Below, piece after piece: positions 43,699 through 55,500 of a stretch of 64,000 nt of DNA. Position numbers and translations under genes: made by a program. The stretch is from Reticulitermes speratus (taxonomy: Eukaryota > Arthropoda > Insecta > Blattodea > Rhinotermitidae): contig JAJKFL010000002.1 of NCBI GenBank assembly GCA_021186555.1, positions 4,787,001 through 4,851,000 of the forward strand. Direction: 5' to 3'. The notes below the pieces were generated by a model. It was not told the origin of the DNA, searched no databases, and was given only the letters and a program-made list of their open reading frames with translations. Position 1 is the stretch's first letter. The number at the start of each line of letters is the position of its first letter.

Positions 43699-45503
43699 CC
43701 CTTTGAAGGCTAAGAATAATATGAATTATATTTAAAGACTCGGCTCGTACCGCGCAGTAAACACACTCCGTCTCAGTTATACAAACCAGTCAGTTAATGC
43801 TGTATAGTGAAATAATCGCTGTTTGTTCTGAGATCCACACAAAACACATAAATACAGTCCGTACCGCGCAGTAAACACACTCCGTCTCAGTTATACAAAC
43901 CAGTCAGTTAATGCTGTACAGTGAAATAATCGCTGTTTGTTCTGAGATCCACACAAAACACATAAATACAGTCCGTACCGCGCAGTAAACACACTCCGTC
44001 TCAGTTATACAAACCAGTCAGTTAATGCTGTACAGTGAAATAATCGCTGTTTGTTCTGAGATCCACACAAAACACATAAATACAGTCCGTACCGCGCAGT
44101 AAACACACTCCGTCTCAGTTATACAAACCAGTCAGTTAATGTTGTACAGTGAAATAATCGCTGTTTGTTCTGAGATCCACACAAAACACATAAATACACT
44201 GTGTGGGCAGAACGTAGAATTGTCCGTACCGCGCAGTAAACACACTCCGTCTCAGTTATACAAACCAGTCAGTTAATGTTGTACAGTGAAATAATCGCTG
44301 TTTGTTCTGAGATCCACACAAAACACATAAATACAGTCCGTACTGCGCAGTAAACACACTCCGTCTCAGTTATACAAACCAGTCAGTTAATGTTGTACAG
44401 TGAAATAATCGCTGTTTGTTCTGAGATCCACACAAAACACATAAATACAGTCCGTACCGCGCAGTAAACACACTCCGTCTCAGTTATACAAACCAGTCAG
44501 TTAATGCTGTACAGTGAAATAATCGCTGTTTGTTCTGAGATCCACACAAAACACATAAATACAGTCCGTACCGCGCAGTAAACACACTCCGTCTCAGTTA
44601 TACAAACCAGTCAGTTAATGTTGTACAGTGAAATAATCGCTGTTTGTTCTGAGATCCACACAAAACACATAAATACAGTCCGTACCGCGCAGTAAACACA
44701 CTCCGTCTCAGTTATACAAACCAGTCAGTTAATGTTGTACAGTGAAATAATCGCTGTTTGTTCTGAGATCCACCAAAACACATAAATACACTGTGTGGGC
44801 AGAACGTAGAATTGTCCGTACCGCGCAGTAAACACACTCCGTCTCAGTTATACAAACCAGTCAGTTAATGTTGTACAGTGAAATAATCGCTGTTTGTTCT
44901 GAGATCCACACAAAACACATAAATACACTGTGTGGGCAGAACGTAGAATTGTCCGTACCGCGCAGTAAACACACTCCGTCTCAGTTATACAAACCAGTCA
45001 GTTAATGTTGTACAGTGAAATAATCGCTGTTTGTTCTGAGATCCACACAAAACACATAAATACAGTCCGTACCGCGCAGTAAACACACTCCGTCTCAGTT
45101 ATACAAACCAGTCAGTTAATGTTGCACAGTTAAATAATCGCTGTTTGTTCTGAGATCCACACAAAACACATAAATACACTGTGTGGGCAGAACGTAGAAT
45201 TGTCCGTACCGCGCAGTAAACACACTCCGTCTCAGTTATACAAACCAGTCAGTTAATGTTGTACAGTGAAATAATCGCTGTTTGTTCTGAGATCCACACA
45301 AAACACATAAATACAGTCCGTACCGCGCAGTAAACACACTCCGTCTCAGTTATACAAACCAGTCAGTTAATGCTGTACAGTGAAATAATCGCTGTTTGTT
45401 CTGAGATCCACACAAAACACATAAATACACTGTGTGGGCAGAACGTAGAATTTGTGAATGTTAAACTTGGTGGTACGTATAGTAACCACTGGGCTTTAAA
45501 TGG
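43699..45503 (-). mobile_element. piggyBac-like element with 114-bp array A3
   Basis: It lies inverted relative to A1. The left end TGAA|CCCTTTGAAGGCTAAG and right end CCACTGGGCTTTAAATGG|TTAA are terminal inverted repeats with TTAA-type flanks (one mutated). The array (about 43742-45430) has about 14 monomers. Four junctions carry an extra 23 bp taken from the terminal region (GTGTGGGCAGAACGTAGAAT), at about 44199, 44790, 44927 and 45179. Confidence 0.8.
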
Positions 45504-46417
45504 TTAAAGTACTTCGCTTTGCAAGAAGGACTGTTTTTCAGTTTTTCAGTGATTGCTACAAATATGGCTCTACTTTTATTTTCGCATTCTGAAATTACTC
45601 TATGTCACTACATGTATATATTACATATATATACATGAATATAGAAATCGTCATAAGTCTGCAAAAAAAAATTTAATTACTTTACAATGTGAACATGCAG
45701 TACAAGATCACCATGAACCAAGAGACTGGAATACTTAAAACTTCACGGAAAACCATAAAACACAATTTTACATCGACGATAAATTTATGTGCGTGTACAT
45801 TAAGTGCTGTTTTCCTTAAAGCCTTTTTCGCTTGCTTTTATTTTTGTCTTTTAAATAAGGCATGACCAAAGCAGCATTTATTGGAGATTACCTAGTGCAT
45901 CAAGGGCGCGCTGTGGTTTTCGTCGCTGTCTTCTTCTTCATTGGCGGTTTTTACAAAATGTAAAAAAAAAACACCATCTTGTATTGTAAGGTTTAGTATT
46001 GCTGGGTATAACACAACACCGCTTGGGTCTGAGTGGGGAAATCGCCGTTTTATGATATCCTGTTGCAACCTACACTGAAGACAGCCACACAGGCAGCAGT
46101 AATACTTGTATGTAACTTTTAGACCGACGTTTTAAAACCTTGGGCGAAAGTTATTCTTCAAAGGGTTAAGAACACAAGAGAAGCAGCCTAAATTATTGAG
46201 CTCATTCAAAACTTTCAAGCCCACATATCCAGGCGCGAGGTAATGGGGTAATAGTGGGGAAGGGATGCACGGATAATTGAGGAACACAGATAATCGGAAA
46301 CATACAAGTCAAACCCGGTTATAACAACATCTATCTATGCGACACCTCGTCTGTAGCGTCAGATATTCTGTGGCGCCAATTAATTTCTGCCAACCATAAC
46401 ATTACACTCCTTGGTTA
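45504..46417. other. Unassigned part of the duplicated unit
   Basis: No gene recognised. Near 46268-46350, GGATAATTGAGG, ATAATCGG and AAACCCGGTTATAACAAC resemble ends of pogo/Tigger-like MITEs, with possible partners at 46742-46812 and 47188-47235, but no clean pair was found. Confidence 0.35.
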
Positions 46418-46735
46418 TAACTAACTAACTCCATATAGCACAGTCCTTCTTGAGAAGCTAACAGTTCCTCAGCTAGTCAAGAAATTCCCCGCGTTTTATG
46501 GAACCCGAAGGTTCATTACCCCATTCACAACAGCCCGCCACCTGTCCCTATCCTGAGCCATATCAATCCAGTCCACGCCCCCCCTTCCATCCCACTTCTT
46601 GAAGATCCATTTTAATATTATCCTCCCATCTACGCCTGGGTCTTCCAAGTGGTCTCCTTCCCTCAGGTCTCCCCACTAAAATCCTATATGCACCTCTCCC
46701 CTCCCCCATACGCGCTACATGCCCCGCCAACCTCA
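46418..46735 (-). mobile_element. LINE family L2 3' end
   Basis: A (CTAA)n tail, CTCCATATAGCACAGTCCTT, then the inverse of the coding end through the region for GHVARM (about 46725). It closely matches the open copy at 59.9-60.15 kb, so it is a younger insertion than those at 28.8 and 36.0 kb. It is repeated in copy 2 at 53417-53733. Confidence 0.8.
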
Positions 46736-46834
46736 TTATTTTGTTATAACAACACTCGTTTATAACGACAGAAAGTCCCTTTCATGGCGTTATAACCGAG
46801 TTCGGCTGTACTTTACTGAGCCACGAACTAGACA

Positions 46835-47048
46835 TAATCGTTTCGGTCGCACTATGGCCCTGGTGTCGACTCAGTCTCTAAGAGAAATGAGTACCACGAA
46901 TCTTTCCTGGGGGGTAAAGGCGGCCGGTGCGTAGGGCTGACAATCTTACCACCTTCATGTGCCGATTGTCTAAAAACCTGGGAACCTCAACCTCCTGGAA
47001 CCCTAAGGGCCTGTGAAGACCTGTAATGGGATTGCTTTAGCTTTACCT
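46835..47048 (+). mobile_element. SINE family S2, tRNA head lost
   Basis: Body in inverse orientation to the 51-350 copy (GGTCGCACTATGGCCCTGG, GGTGCGTAGGGCTGACAATC, GGAACCCTAAGGGCC). The tRNA-like head is missing. Repeated at 53834-54046. Confidence 0.7.
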
Positions 47049-47794
47049 ATGTATTTATTATGTACATAATACATATATAGCTTACGTTTGTTGTTTACGT
47101 AAATAGACTTATTTTGTTTGTACTGAGGATTTTGTGCGAGCGCTAGACGCTAAATCACGTCATTAGTCATTAGCAACTTAGATCGTGCACAGATAATCCA
47201 CAAAAGCGGATAATCCGGTCACTGATAATCCAGAGAACATTGTTTATTATATTCGGCTAAAAGTCCAAAAGGATACCACAACTTCGCGGAAAGAACGACA
47301 CGTGCTAAAATTCGCACGATAGCTGCAGATGGAGCCTCTTGCTGCGGCTGTCGATGTCTGCTGCTTCTTGCATTTACCTGCCGTCACTGGCTGTACCTTG
47401 CTGCTGCCTATTGTTCGCCTATTCGCTTTATTCTCTGTTATCTGTTCGTTTTCCATTTATTGCGCTGTTATTCCTACATATCTTGTGAATTAGCATTCTG
47501 CGGTTATGCCTACATTTCCACATACGTATACTCGTATACGTTAGGTATACAAGTCTGGTGGTAGAGGAGTGAAAGATGGGTCGTGTTTGGTGTAAGAGTG
47601 ACACATGATAAAACAGATGCAAAACGCAAGTACTTTCGTCTGAAGCGGGACTATAATTATAGCTTCTACACAGTCGAAAGCTGGTGAATATTCCTGAAAA
47701 GGGGGAAACATTTTAAAATTTCGGTTCTGTGTGGGGCGTAAATACTGAATGATTATTAGAAGGTAAAGTTCTCCCTAGAACAGGCCATAAAGGC
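47049..47794. other. Unassigned part of the duplicated unit
   Basis: Short frames on the minus strand have no motif. A near-palindrome CGTATACTCGTATACG lies at about 47524. Confidence 0.35.
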
Positions 47795-47945
47795 CCAGAG
47801 GGGGAGTAGAGGTATAGCTATACTCTTTCTTTAATCTCGGCGCTAGATGAAGGTGGGTGGTTAAGTCCACGCCCCGGGAAAGAGACCCGGTACCCATTGT
47901 ATAGGAGGAGGCTGGGTGGGCCCCAGGGCCGGTCTGGACGGGTGC
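47795..47945 (-). mobile_element. SINE-like repeat (family S3)
   Basis: ACTCTTTCTTTAATCTCGGC, GCTAGATGAAGGTGGGTGG and CCCGGTACCCATTGTATAGG match the S3 body. Repeated at 54793-54943. Confidence 0.65.
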
Positions 47946-48077
47946 TGAAAATCTCTCCCCCCACCGGGATTTTTTTTTTTTTTGCCTGTCCGGGGTTTTC
48001 CCCCTTTGATCCATTTTTGTACTGTTTAAATCCTTTCGTCCTTCATGTCACTTTACGTTCCATGCTACCGTCCTTAT

Positions 48078-48187
48078 ACAACAAACACAACACATACATC
48101 AATGCCCCCGGCGGGATTCGAACCCACGATCCTAGTAAGCGAGCGGCCGCAGACCCACGCCTTAGACCGCGCGGCCACTGGGATCGG
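48078..48187 (-). mobile_element. tRNA-derived SINE (family S1), partial
   Basis: Minus-strand head (A box TGGCCGCGCGGTCTAAGGCG, B box GGGTTCGAATCCC) and a short piece of body. Repeated at 55076-55185. Confidence 0.75.
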
Positions 48188-48253
48188 CTGGGATTCGATC
48201 CCCGAACCGTCAAGCTCGTAGCGAGTCACTATACCGACTGAGCTATCCCACCT
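48188..48253 (-). mobile_element. tRNA-like SINE head (family S5)
   Basis: On the minus strand GGTGGGATAGCTCAGTCGGT (A box) and GGGGATCGAATCCC (B box), directly abutting the S1 head. The segment lacks a well-formed anticodon stem, so a working tRNA gene is unlikely. Repeated at 55186-55251. Confidence 0.6.
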
Positions 48254-49184
48254 GAATATATATACACACATATATATATATATATATTCTCCCTCACGTG
48301 GTCTCCCCACACTGTGAGGTCCAGATCCTCTCCGGTGGTAATTCATTTGACCACTTCTTTCTGATATTTCCAGAGCAGGCCTATACCGTCACTCATGCGT
48401 ATCATATATCGTGAAATTAGCACACTCTTCCTAGTGTTTCTACTTTCAGATCTTGTCTGCTGGTCTGGTTCTGATGCTCCGTAGAAACTTAAATCGCTGC
48501 GTCTTGTAATTTGCTTTTATCTCTGACATTCCGTGTCCATTATAGGAGCAGTGTGTCAGAATATGCAGGTAATACCTAACTCCATGGAGCAGGGTCCTTC
48601 AGAAGCTGACGGTTCCTTAGCTACTCAAGAAATTCCCGGCATTTACCGCGTTTAAAAGGAGCCCTTGATCTTTGAAACAATTTCAAAGAATTCAACTCAG
48701 CTGGCTGTATTCTACGCCAGTCTTTACCAACATTCCTTAGGAGTTCCAAGAGAAACAGCGCGATAAATACATAAACATTTTCAAATTTTTAGATTCCGCC
48801 AAAATTTTGAAATATCTCTTGGAAGATAGGGGAAAAAAAATGTTTCAGTTTCTTTTTTTTGTCTTAGAATTTAAGCTGATTTATATATACAGCAGCTATT
48901 TACAAATAAATTTTCCTGACAGTAATGTACCAGTAAATGAAGCGCGTACCCTGCTGTTAACTTTTCCTGGCCTGTAAATTTGCGTGGTTAGGGGATCCTC
49001 GGAATATGAGAAAATTATTTTAGGGGTTCCTGCATGGAAGAAAGGTTTGTAAAAACTGCGTTTGATTTACTGTGTGACATTACATTCTGAATTGAGGAAC
49101 AGTGTGGATGGAGAATAATTGGTTTAATTACATTCTGAAAGTTAATTACATTAATCTTGCAATAATAAGTGTTAATTGCCAATT
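48254..49184. other. Unassigned part of the duplicated unit, with a LINE tail scrap
   Basis: A (TA)n run lies at 48255-48286. At 48580-48640, CTCCATGGAGCAGGGTCCTT and CTCAAGAAATTCCCGGC match the L2 3' untranslated end (minus). Nothing else recognised. Confidence 0.45.
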
Positions 49185-49413
49185 CCAGTGGCCGTGCGGT
49201 CTAAGACGTGGGTCTACGGCCGCTCGCTTGCTGGGATTGTGGGTTCGAATCCCGTCTAAGGCATGGATGTCTGTCTGTTGTGAGTGATGTGTGTTGTCAG
49301 GTAGAGGTCTCTGCGACGAGCTGATCACTCGTCCAGAGTGTGAGTGTGATTTCGAAACCTCGAAAAGATTAGGAGGTCTAGGCCCCCTAGGGGCTGTCGA
49401 GCCATAGGAAAAA
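49185..49413 (+). mobile_element. tRNA-derived SINE (family S1), full-length
   Basis: The most complete S1 copy: A box GTGGCCGTGCGGTCTAAGAC, B box GGGTTCGAATCCC, the body with CAGGTAGAGGTCTCTGCGAC and GATCACTCGTCCAGAGTG, and the 3' end GGGGCTGTCGAGCCATAGG followed by A(9). Repeated at 56184-56411. Confidence 0.85.
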
Positions 49414-50280
49414 AAAAGTGTTAAGTAAGAAAAGTTCAACTTTATAGCGATGCACATAATTGGCTTCCTCTGTAGAAAGATCCAATGCACGACTGGCATG
49501 TAGGACATAAGCAGTTCTTCCTCTGACGTGTGTGCTCGGTACTGCTAGTTAACATTACAGTGTTAGCGTCTGACGTAGCCATTAATACTCGACCACAGCC
49601 ATCTTTGAGCCGTCGGTTAACATTTCAGTCCTATTTCAAATCAAACCATGACCACTTTCTCTACACATATCTACGGTGTCAACTCTGTCTACAGTTGGTT
49701 TTCCACAAATGTTTTAAGTGCAGGGAAAATAAAAAGGTATGTGGATATTGCCGTGGGTTTTCTTACATTTCTACCACAACTCTATAAACACCTGGACATA
49801 GAGTTAGGAAAATATAGAACTTAAACTTAAAGAAAAAATATTGGAAAAGGATTGGATGTATCTGGCTCAAGACGGGGTCCACTGGCGGGAAATTTGGAAA
49901 CGGTATTAAGCTTAGGGTTTCATGGGGAGCGGGAAATGCAGCGAGATTACTTAGAAGCAATATACAGCTGTCTATTTGCAGACTATTAGCTACTATTCCT
50001 GTCTCATCCTACAGTTAAAGATGAAAGTGAAAGATAGAACAATGAATGGGGGTGGGGTGGGGTGAGACGCACTACATTTATATCATTACGGGGGAAACAG
50101 AAAAAGTATACTGCTCTGAAATCTCACCCCCTCGTCCTTCCGGTAAAGGTAGACTTGGGACTGAAGAAGGTAGTTGGTTGGGAAGAGGACTGTGGGGTTA
50201 TGGGGCAGAGGAGAGGAGTTGAGCAGCTGAGAGTTTGGGCTGAGTTAAAGACGAAACCTATCCTGGATTGTGTTTAAAGA
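49414..50280. other. Right part of the duplicated unit
   Basis: At about 49830-49925, GGATGTATCTGGCTCAAGAC and CCACTGGCGGG match the WIDLAQDR region of LINE L2, decayed. From about 50243 (TTAAAGACGAAACC to GTTTAAAGACCCAGTCCG) the sequence resembles the inner terminal region of the piggyBac-like element. Confidence 0.5.
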
Positions 50281-52502
50281 CCCAGTCCGTACCGCTCAGT
50301 AAACACACTCCGTCTCAGTTATACAAACTAGTCAGTTAATGCTGTACAGTGAAATAATCGCTGTTTGTTCTGAGATCCACACAAAACACATAAATACAGT
50401 CCGTACCGCGCAGTAAACACACTACGTCTCAGTTATACAAACTAGTCAGTTAATGTTGTACAGTGAAATAATCGCTGTTTGTTCTGAGATCCACACAAAA
50501 CACATAAATACAGTCCGTACCGCGCAGTAAACACACTACGTCTCAGTTATACAAACTAGTCAGTTAATGCTGTACAGTGAAATAATCGCTGTTTGTTCTG
50601 AGATCCACACAAAACACATAAATACAGTCCGTACCGCGCAGTAAACACACTACGTCTCAGTTATACAAACTAGTCAGTTAATGCTGTACAGTGAAATAAT
50701 CGCTGTTTGTTCTGAGATCCACACAAAACACATAAATACAGTCCGTACCGCGCAGTAAACACATTCCGTCTCAGTTATACAAACCAGTCAGTTAATGCTG
50801 TACAGTGAAATAATCGCTGTTTGTTCTGAGATCCACACAAAACACATAAATACAGTCCGTACCGCGCAGTAAACACACTCCGTCTCAGTTATACAAACCA
50901 ATCAGTTAATGCTGTACAGTGAAATAATCGCTGTTTATTCTGAGATCCACACAAAACACATAAATACAGTCCGTACCGCGCAGTAAACACACTCCGTCTC
51001 AGTTATACAAACCAGTCAGTTAATGCTGTACAGTGAAATAATCGCTGTTTGTTCTGAGATCCACACAAAACACATAAATACAGTCCGTACCGCGCAGTAA
51101 ACACACTCCGTCTCAGTTATACAAACCAGTCAGTTAATGTTGTACAGTGAAATAATCGCTGTTTGTTCTGAGATCCACACAAAACACATAAATACACTGT
51201 GTGGGCAGAACGTAGAATTGTCCGTACCGCGCAGTAAACACACTCCGTCTCAGTTATACAAACCAGTCAGTTAATGTTGTACAGTGAAATAATCGCTGTT
51301 TGTTCTGAGATCCACACAAAACACATAAATACAGTCCGTACTGCGCAGTAAACACACTCCGTCTCAGTTATACAAACCAGTCAGTTAATGTTGTACAGTG
51401 AAATAATCGCTGTTTGTTCTGAGATCCACACAAAACACATAAATACAGTCCGTACCGCGCAGTAAACACACTCCGTCTCAGTTATACAAACCAGTCAGTT
51501 AATGCTGTACAGTGAAATAATCGCTGTTTGTTCTGAGATCCACACAAAACACATAAATACAGTCCGTACCGCGCAGTAAACACACTCCGTCTCAGTTATA
51601 CAAACCAGTCAGTTAATGTTGTACAGTGAAATAATCGCTGTTTGTTCTGAGATCCACACAAAACACATAAATACAGTCCGTACCGCGCAGTAAACACACT
51701 CCGTCTCAGTTATACAAACCAGTCAGTTAATGTTGTACAGTGAAATAATCGCTGTTTGTTCTGAGATCCACACAAAACACATAAATACACTGTGTGGGCA
51801 GAACGTAGAATTGTCCGTACCGCGCAGTAAACACACTCCGTCTCAGTTATACAAACCAGTCAGTTAATGTTGTACAGTGAAATAATCGCTGTTTGTTCTG
51901 AGATCCACACAAAACACATAAATACACTGTGTGGGCAGAACGTAGAATTGTCCGTACCGCGCAGTAAACACACTCCGTCTCAGTTATACAAACCAGTCAG
52001 TTAATGTTGTACAGTGAAATAATCGCTGTTTGTTCTGAGATCCACACAAAACACATAAATACAGTCCGTACCGCGCAGTAAACACACTCCGTCTCAGTTA
52101 TACAAACCAGTCAGTTAATGTTGCACAGTTAAATAATCGCTGTTTGTTCTGAGATCCACACAAAACACATAAATACACTGTGTGGGCAGAACGTAGAATT
52201 GTCCGTACCGCGCAGTAAACACACTCCGTCTCAGTTATACAAACCAGTCAGTTAATGTTGTACAGTGAAATAATCGCTGTTTGTTCTGAGATCCACACAA
52301 AACACATAAATACAGTCCGTACCGCGCAGTAAACACACTCCGTCTCAGTTATACAAACCAGTCAGTTAATGCTGTACAGTGAAATAATCGCTGTTTGTTC
52401 TGAGATCCACACAAAACACATAAATACACTGTGTGGGCAGAACGTAGAATTTGTGAATGTTAAACTTGGTGGTACGTATAGTAACCACTGGGCTTTAAAT
52501 GG
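50281..52502 (-). repeat. 114-bp array A4, chimeric, about 18 copies
   Basis: The left units (50281 to about 50940) share diagnostic variants with A5: CACACTACGTCTC, AAACTAGTC, AAACCAATC plus TTTATTCTG. The right units (about 51000-52502) match A3 unit for unit, including the 23-bp insertions and the terminal CCACTGGGCTTTAAATGG|TTAA. A4 is therefore a hybrid of an A5-like left half and an A3-like right half. Confidence 0.9.
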
Positions 52503-55500
52503 TTAAAGTACTTCGCTTTGCAAGAAGGACTGTTTTTCAGTTTTTCAGTGATTGCTACAAATATGGCTCTACTTTTATTTTCGCATTCTGAAATTACTCT
52601 ATGTCACTACATGTATATATTACATATATATACATGAATATAGAAATCGTCATAAGTCTGCAAAAAAAAATTTAATTACTTTACAATGTGAACATGCAGT
52701 ACAAGATCACCATGAACCAAGAGACTGGAATACTTAAAACTTCACGGAAAACCATAAAACACAATTTTACATCGACGATAAATTTATGTGCGTGTACATT
52801 AAGTGCTGTTTTCCTTAAAGCCTTTTTCGCTTGCTTTTATTTTTGTCTTTTAAATAAGGCATGACCAAAGCAGCATTTATTGGAGATTACCTAGTGCATC
52901 AAGGGCGCGCTGTGGTTTTCGTCGCTGTCTTCTTCTTCATTGGCGGTTTTTACAAAATGTAAAAAAAAAACACCATCTTGTATTGTAAGGTTTAGTATTG
53001 CTGGGTATAACACAACACCGCTTGGGTCTGAGTGGGGAAATCGCCGTTTTATGATATCCTGTTGCAACCTACACTGAAGACAGCCACACAGGCAGCAGTA
53101 ATACTTGTATGTAACTTTTAGACCGACGTTTTAAAACCTTGGGCGAAAGTTATTCTTCAAAGGTTAAGAACACAAGAGAAGCAGCCTAAATTATTGAGCT
53201 CATTCAAAACTTTCAAGCCCACATATCCAGGCGCGAGGTAATGGGGTAATAGTGGGGAAGGGATGCACGGATAATTGAGGAACACAGATAATCGGAAACA
53301 TACAAGTCAAACCCGGTTATAACAACATCTATCTATGCGACACCTCGTCTGTAGCGTCAGATATTCTGTGGCGCCAATTAATTTCTGCCAACCATAACAT
53401 TACACTCCTTGGTTATAACTAACTAACTCCATATAGCACAGTCCTTCTTGAGAAGCTAACAGTTCCTCAGCTAGTCAAGAAATTCCCCGCGTTTTATGGA
53501 ACCCGAAGGTTCATTACCCCATTCACAACAGCCCGCCACCTGTCCCTATCCTGAGCCATATCAATCCAGTCCACGCCCCCCCTTCCATCCCACTTCTTGA
53601 AGATCCATTTTAATATTATCCTCCCATCTACGCCTGGGTCTTCCAAGTGGTCTCCTTCCCTCAGGTCTCCCCACTAAAATCCTATATGCACCTCTCCCCT
53701 CCCCCATACGCGCTACATGCCCCGCCAACCTCATTATTTTGTTATAACAACACTCGTTTATAACGACAGAAAGTCCCTTTCATGGCGTTATAACCGAGTT
53801 CGGCTGTACTTTACTGAGCCACGAACTAGACATAATCGTTTCGGTCGCACTATGGCCCTGGTGTCGACTCAGTCTCTAAGAGAAATGAGTACCACGAATC
53901 TTTCCTGGGGGGTAAAGGCGGCCGGTGCGTAGGGCTGACAATCTTACCACCTTCATGTGCCGATTGTCTAAAAACCTGGGAACCTCAACCTCCTGGAACC
54001 CTAAGGGCCTGTGAAGACCTGTAATGGGATTGCTTTAGCTTTACCTATGTATTTATTATGTACATAATACATATATAGCTTACGTTTGTTGTTTACGTAA
54101 ATAGACTTATTTTGTTTGTACTGAGGATTTTGTGCGAGCGCTAGACGCTAAATCACGTCATTAGTCATTAGCAACTTAGATCGTGCACAGATAATCCACA
54201 AAAGCGGATAATCCGGTCACTGATAATCCAGAGAACATTGTTTATTATATTCGGCTAAAAGTCCAAAAGGATACCACAACTTCGCGGAAAGAACGACACG
54301 TGCTAAAATTCGCACGATAGCTGCAGATGGAGCCTCTTGCTGCGGCTGTCGATGTCTGCTGCTTCTTGCATTTACCTGCCGTCACTGGCTGTACCTTGCT
54401 GCTGCCTATTGTTCGCCTATTCGCTTTATTCTCTGTTATCTGTTCGTTTTCCATTTATTGCGCTGTTATTCCTACATATCTTGTGAATTAGCATTCTGCG
54501 GTTATGCCTACATTTCCACATACGTATACTCGTATACGTTAGGTATACAAGTCTGGTGGTAGAGGAGTGAAAGATGGGTCGTGTTTGGTGTAAGAGTGAC
54601 ACATGATAAAACAGATGCAAAACGCAAGTACTTTCGTCTGAAGCGGGACTATAATTATAGCTTCTACACAGTCGAAAGCTGGTGAATATTCCTGAAAAGG
54701 GGGAAACATTTTAAAATTTCGGTTCTGTGTGGGGCGTAAATACTGAATGATTATTAGAAGGTAAAGTTCTCCCTAGAACAGGCCATAAAGGCCCAGAGGG
54801 GGAGTAGAGGTATAGCTATACTCTTTCTTTAATCTCGGCGCTAGATGAAGGTGGGTGGTTAAGTCCACGCCCCGGGAAAGAGACCCGGTACCCATTGTAT
54901 AGGAGGAGGCTGGGTGGGCCCCAGGGCCGGTCTGGACGGGTGCTGAAAATCTCTCCCCCCACCGGGATTTTTTTTTTTTTTGCCTGTCCGGGGTTTTCCC
55001 CCTTTGATCCATTTTTGTACTGTTTAAATCCTTTCGTCCTTCATGTCACTTTACGTTCCATGCTACCGTCCTTATACAACAAACACAACACATACATCAA
55101 TGCCCCCGGCGGGATTCGAACCCACGATCCTAGTAAGCGAGCGGCCGCAGACCCACGCCTTAGACCGCGCGGCCACTGGGATCGGCTGGGATTCGATCCC
55201 CGAACCGTCAAGCTCGTAGCGAGTCACTATACCGACTGAGCTATCCCACCTGAATATATATACACACATATATATATATATATATTCTCCCTCACGTGGT
55301 CTCCCCACACTGTGAGGTCCAGATCCTCTCCGGTGGTAATTCATTTGACCACTTCTTTCTGATATTTCCAGAGCAGGCCTATACCGTCACTCATGCGTAT
55401 CATATATCGTGAAATTAGCACACTCTTCCTAGTGTTTCTACTTTCAGATCTTGTCTGCTGGTCTGGTTCTGATGCTCCGTAGAAACTTAAATCGCTGCGT

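Larger units (their letters stand above)
43940..50937. repeat. 7.0-kb tandem duplication, copy 1
   Basis: Everything from inside array A3 to inside array A4 is repeated 6998-6999 bp further on. Matching points include 44197/51195, 45553/52552, 46719/53717 and 50281/57279. Breakpoints lie within 114-bp monomers and can only be placed to about one monomer. Differences noticed are single bases (GGG/GG near 46162/53161, one base near 44774). Confidence 0.9.

Noticed and set aside
46268-47235. pogo/Tigger-type MITE pair
   Set aside because: Several GGATAATC and GGTTATAACA motifs occur, but I could not pair ends with a TA duplication convincingly.
48188-48253. Functional tRNA gene
   Set aside because: No proper anticodon stem. 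It abuts another SINE head and lies in a block of mobile debris.
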